Of a DNA stretch of 15,025 bases, positions 13,405 through 15,025 are shown piece by piece. The notes under the pieces are model-generated. The model was not told the origin of the DNA. It was given only the letters and a program-made list of their open reading frames with translations, and searched no databases. Positions within the stretch are counted from its first letter, which is position 1; each line of letters starts with the position of its first letter. Origin of the DNA: Methanocella_A sp964548585 (lineage in GTDB: Archaea; Halobacteriota; Methanocellia; Methanocellales; Methanocellaceae); contig CAZJRS010000084.1 of the NCBI GenBank assembly GCA_964548585.1, positions 1 through 15,025 on the forward strand, in the 5' to 3' direction. Both the position numbers and the translations under genes were made by a program.

Positions 13405-14181
13405 TCAGCACAGTGTTGCGGGTGGAATCAGCGAAGCGCCAAAGCCCGGGAACGTGAACGGGAACCCGAACCCATGTGCACCGAAGTATAACGGCAGAGA
13501 CTTCACACAGCCACCAAGACCGAAGGCCCATGGTGCCACATTATAGCCAGGCCCGGCACAACCACCCATGGTACCCAGGATAAAGGGCAGACCCTGACAT
13601 ACTGAAGTTGCCGACAGTGCTGCCGGAATCGCCGCAGGAATCAATCCCCCTACGGGTGGAATCAGCGAAGCGCCAAAGCCCGGGAACGTGAACGGGAACC
13701 CGAACCCATGTGCACCGAAGTATAACGGCAGAGACTTCACACAGCCACCAAGACCGAAGGCCCATGGTGCCACATTATAGCCAGGCCCGGCACAACCACC
13801 CATGGTACCCAGGATAAAGGGCAGACCCTGGTAGCAGCTACCGAGGAAGCACGGGCTGAAGAACGATCCGCTTCCGAAGCACGGGCTGAACTTGTTCCAG
13901 CCAAGGCCGAACGTGCCAAAGCCAGCACCCAGACCCCAGTTGTACGGGAAAGCACCTATTCCGAACTGAGAGAAGCCCCAGTTGAACGGGAACCCAAAGC
14001 CACCGAACGCGCCAAACCCAGCTGCACTAGAGGTACTGGTTATGGCTGCTGATGAGATCCCAGTCGCGGCTGCGGTCGCAGCTCCGATTCCAGTACCGAT
14101 CGCAGCGGATGCAGGCACGCTGAACGCGAGAGCGACAACGACCAGCATCGATAATACGGCAAATTTCTTTATCGAACTCAT
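13405..14181 (-). CDS. Secreted Phe/Gly/Pro-rich protein with a perfect internal duplication, unknown function
   Basis: A 258-residue protein I do not recognise. The signal peptide MSSIKKFAVLSMLVVVALAF ends at PASA near residue 26. An Ala/Thr/Ser linker leads to an aromatic-Gly zone (FGFPFNWGFSQFG, FPYNWGLGAG) with two FSPCF units. The rest is two copies of a 59-residue block that contains GLPFILGTMGGCAGPGYN, PWAFGLGGCVKSLPLYFG and FGFPFTFPGFGASLIPP, joined by a 19-residue Ala/Pro/Ile spacer. The blocks are identical in DNA as well as protein. Cys occurs throughout and may form disulphides. ATG 14179-14181 is set by GGGGGG five bases upstream. It has its own box A and terminator. A structural, self-assembling surface role is inference. 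Confidence 0.8.
   Translation of the reverse strand: MSSIKKFAVLSMLVVVALAFSVPASAAIGTGIGAATAAATGISSAAITSTSSAAGFGAFGGFGFPFNWGFSQFGIGAFPYNWGLGAGFGTFGLGWNKFSPCFGSGSFFSPCFLGSCYQGLPFILGTMGGCAGPGYNVAPWAFGLGGCVKSLPLYFGAHGFGFPFTFPGFGASLIPPVGGLIPAAIPAALSATSVCQGLPFILGTMGGCAGPGYNVAPWAFGLGGCVKSLPLYFGAHGFGFPFTFPGFGASLIPPATLC
13419..13596 (-). repeat. Copy B of a perfect 178-bp direct repeat (C-terminal block)
   Basis: Identical by eye over all 178 bases to 13653-13830. The offset is 234 bases (78 codons), so frame is kept. Flanking bases differ at both ends (13418 g against 13652 a; 13597 a against 13831 g). Confidence 0.95.
13653..13830 (-). repeat. Copy A of the perfect 178-bp direct repeat
   Basis: First copy in the direction of translation, separated from the second by 56 bases. 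Identity includes synonymous positions, which indicates recent duplication, gene conversion or an assembly effect. Confidence 0.95.
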
Positions 14182-14224
14182 ACAATCCCCCCTACTTAAC
14201 ATTGATACAGTAGAGGAAACGATA

Positions 14225-14236
14225 ATAAATATATTA
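14225..14236 (-). promoter_or_regulatory. Box A of the Phe/Gly/Pro-rich secreted gene
   Basis: Minus strand TAATATATTTAT followed by TATCG, 44 bases upstream of the ATG. It is the same 12-mer found before the genes at 10020-10664 and 10957-11751. The stretch 14237-14417 shows no supported gene. Confidence 0.6.
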
Positions 14237-14417
14237 TTATGTATTATAACGAAATCGTACCGCTTTCAAATCTATTATAACAGCCTAATGACAAAATAGC
14301 CAGATAAGTCATGCCGGGTAAAGAGTGAATATCGCTGCCATATTGCCCATGGTTGATGCGTAAAATAAGTAAAAAGAAGATATCCCTGTCCTCAGCGCGA
14401 CCACATGATGCCTTCGT

Positions 14418-14780
14418 TTACAGGAATCCCATAGACGGAACGGGAGAGCCACCGATGCTGAGGTACGGATACGCGAAAGCCATGTACTGCTTTTGCTGCA
14501 TGAACTTATTGCTCAGCAATAACTGATCCGCAGCCGTAGTCTGGGTGATGGTCGGGAATGACGACCCGAATACGCCATCTGTAGATGATGTCGGGAACGC
14601 CACCGCAGCAGCCTCGGTACTAGTAGACTCGGCGATGTTGTTTTCAAAAGCGGTCAGCGAATTGTCCTGGACGAGTGTCGGAAAGCCCCATGACATCGGG
14701 ACAAGGGACGCATCCGCCGGCATGGATACGAGAATGGCGGCCAGCGCCAGCAAGACTATTGTAAAGAGTTTTCTAACCAT
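14418..14780 (-). CDS. Small secreted protein of unknown function
   Basis: A 120-residue protein I do not recognise. The signal peptide MVRKLFTIVLLALAAILVSM ends at PADA near residue 25 and closely resembles that of the Trp/Gly peptide. The mature part begins SLVPMSWGFPTLVQDN, is Ser/Thr/Ala-rich in the middle and ends YMAFAYPYLSIGGSPVPSMG then FL. It has no Cys. ATG 14778-14780 follows a GAGGAGGGT site in a leader (ATTGAGGAGGGTAGT) identical over 15 bases to that of the gene at 12171-12632. Downstream, the minus strand is T-rich but I see no clear hairpin. Likely transcribed alone from its own box A. Confidence 0.78.
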   Translation of the reverse strand: MVRKLFTIVLLALAAILVSMPADASLVPMSWGFPTLVQDNSLTAFENNIAESTSTEAAAVAFPTSSTDGVFGSSFPTITQTTAADQLLLSNKFMQQKQYMAFAYPYLSIGGSPVPSMGFL

Positions 14781-14826
14781 GTATACTACCCTCCTCAATG
14801 ATTGTTTCTATGTTACATATGCTTGG

Positions 14827-14837
14827 ATTAATATATT
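14827..14837 (-). promoter_or_regulatory. Box A of the secreted gene at 14418-14780
   Basis: Minus strand AATATATTAAT, 47 bases upstream of the ATG. One base different from the AATATATTTAT element of the neighbours. Confidence 0.5.
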
Positions 14838-14883
14838 GGTCGACATAATAACGATTTTTAAAAGTTTCACCGAAGATAAATCG

Positions 14884-14898
14884 CCCCGTAAAGCGGGG
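14884..14898 (-). other. GC-rich hairpin upstream of the 14418-14780 promoter
   Basis: CCCCG (14884-14888) pairs with CGGGG (14894-14898) around a 5-base loop. It lies between the promoter at 14827 and the terminator of the last gene, and may be a second 3'-end structure for that gene. Confidence 0.4.
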
Positions 14899-14933
14899 AT
14901 TACTGGAGCATAATGCAGCTCGGGAAAGTTATG

Positions 14934-14969
14934 AAAAAAGTTGAAATAAGGAGGCGTTGAGCCCCCTTA
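14934..14969 (-). terminator. Hairpin plus T-run after the gene at the window edge
   Basis: TAAGGAGGC (14947-14955) and GCCCCCTTA (14961-14969) form a 9-position stem with one mismatch and a 5-base loop; six Ts follow on the minus strand (14934-14939). It begins ten bases after the stop of the truncated gene. Confidence 0.6.
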
Positions 14970-14978
14970 CACTTAGTT

Positions 14979-15025
14979 TTAGAAGCCGAAGCCGAAGCCC
15001 GGAATCGATACGCCGCCGACACCGA
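14979..15025 (-). CDS. C-terminal tail of another Gly/Phe-rich protein, cut by window edge
   Basis: Only the last 14 residues are inside the window: GVGGVSIPGFGFGF followed by TAA at 14979-14981. The frame is chosen because it ends cleanly ten bases before a terminator and because the Gly-Phe composition matches the neighbouring secreted proteins; the other two frames give Arg-rich or Ala/Ser-rich strings. The start and any signal peptide lie outside the window. Probably a seventh member of the secreted series. Confidence 0.5.
   Translation of the reverse strand, partial: GVGGVSIPGFGFGF

Noticed and set aside
13419..13830. Direct repeat considered as a mobile element or its long terminal repeats
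   Set aside because: No transposase, no terminal inverted repeats or target duplication are visible, and both copies are in-frame coding sequence of one gene.

Overview
The window is almost certainly from a euryarchaeal methanogen, and I would guess Methanocellales or a close relative; the lineage is inference from gene content, not from a search. The archaeal signs are direct: RpoK and RpoN, ribosomal protein L18e, archaeal-type S2, S9 and L13, isopentenyl phosphate kinase with type 2 IPP isomerase (archaeal mevalonate pathway), a tRNA gene with encoded CCA, TATA-type box A promoters, and GGAGG/GGTG Shine-Dalgarno sites with several TTG or GTG starts. Every supported gene is on the minus strand, so transcription runs from high to low coordinates. 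A run of exactly 100 Ns (3090-3189) shows a draft assembly or MAG.

Region A (about 9025 down to 1) is a long housekeeping cluster in the familiar archaeal order: L18e, L13, S9, rpoN, tRNA-Pro(CGG), rpoK, enolase, S2, a MEMO1-family protein, mevalonate kinase, isopentenyl phosphate kinase, type 2 IPP isomerase and RNase J (cut by the window edge). It joins ribosome and RNA polymerase subunits, glycolysis/gluconeogenesis, RNA decay, and the isoprenoid steps that feed archaeal lipid synthesis. The rpoD/S11/S4/S13 genes that often precede L18e are not here. Instead a roughly 360-base gap holds a candidate promoter and three consecutive small hairpins. Hairpins also sit between rpsI and rpoN, between eno and rpsB, and in the tRNA-Pro/rpoK interval.

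Region B (9177-10664) is an MscS-type mechanosensitive channel lying 24 bases behind a secreted Gly/Tyr/Pro-rich protein, probably in one transcript.

Region C (10020-15025) is the unusual part. Six complete small genes, plus the tail of a seventh, encode unrecognised secreted proteins. The six complete ones have very similar Sec signal peptides (basic N-end, Leu/Ala core, usually a 'PA-x-A' end) but quite different low-complexity mature parts. These are Gly/aromatic, Gly/Cys with Val-Pro-Thr repeats, a small peptide that is one third tryptophan, and a Phe/Gly/Pro protein with a perfect 178-bp internal duplication. Each has an AT-rich box A close to AATATATTTAT 39-47 bases upstream of its start, and several end in a hairpin followed by a T-run. 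The region reads as a locus of separately transcribed exported structural or surface proteins that keep a common promoter and secretion module while the cargo diverges. I cannot assign a function; an extracellular matrix, envelope or adhesive role is inference.
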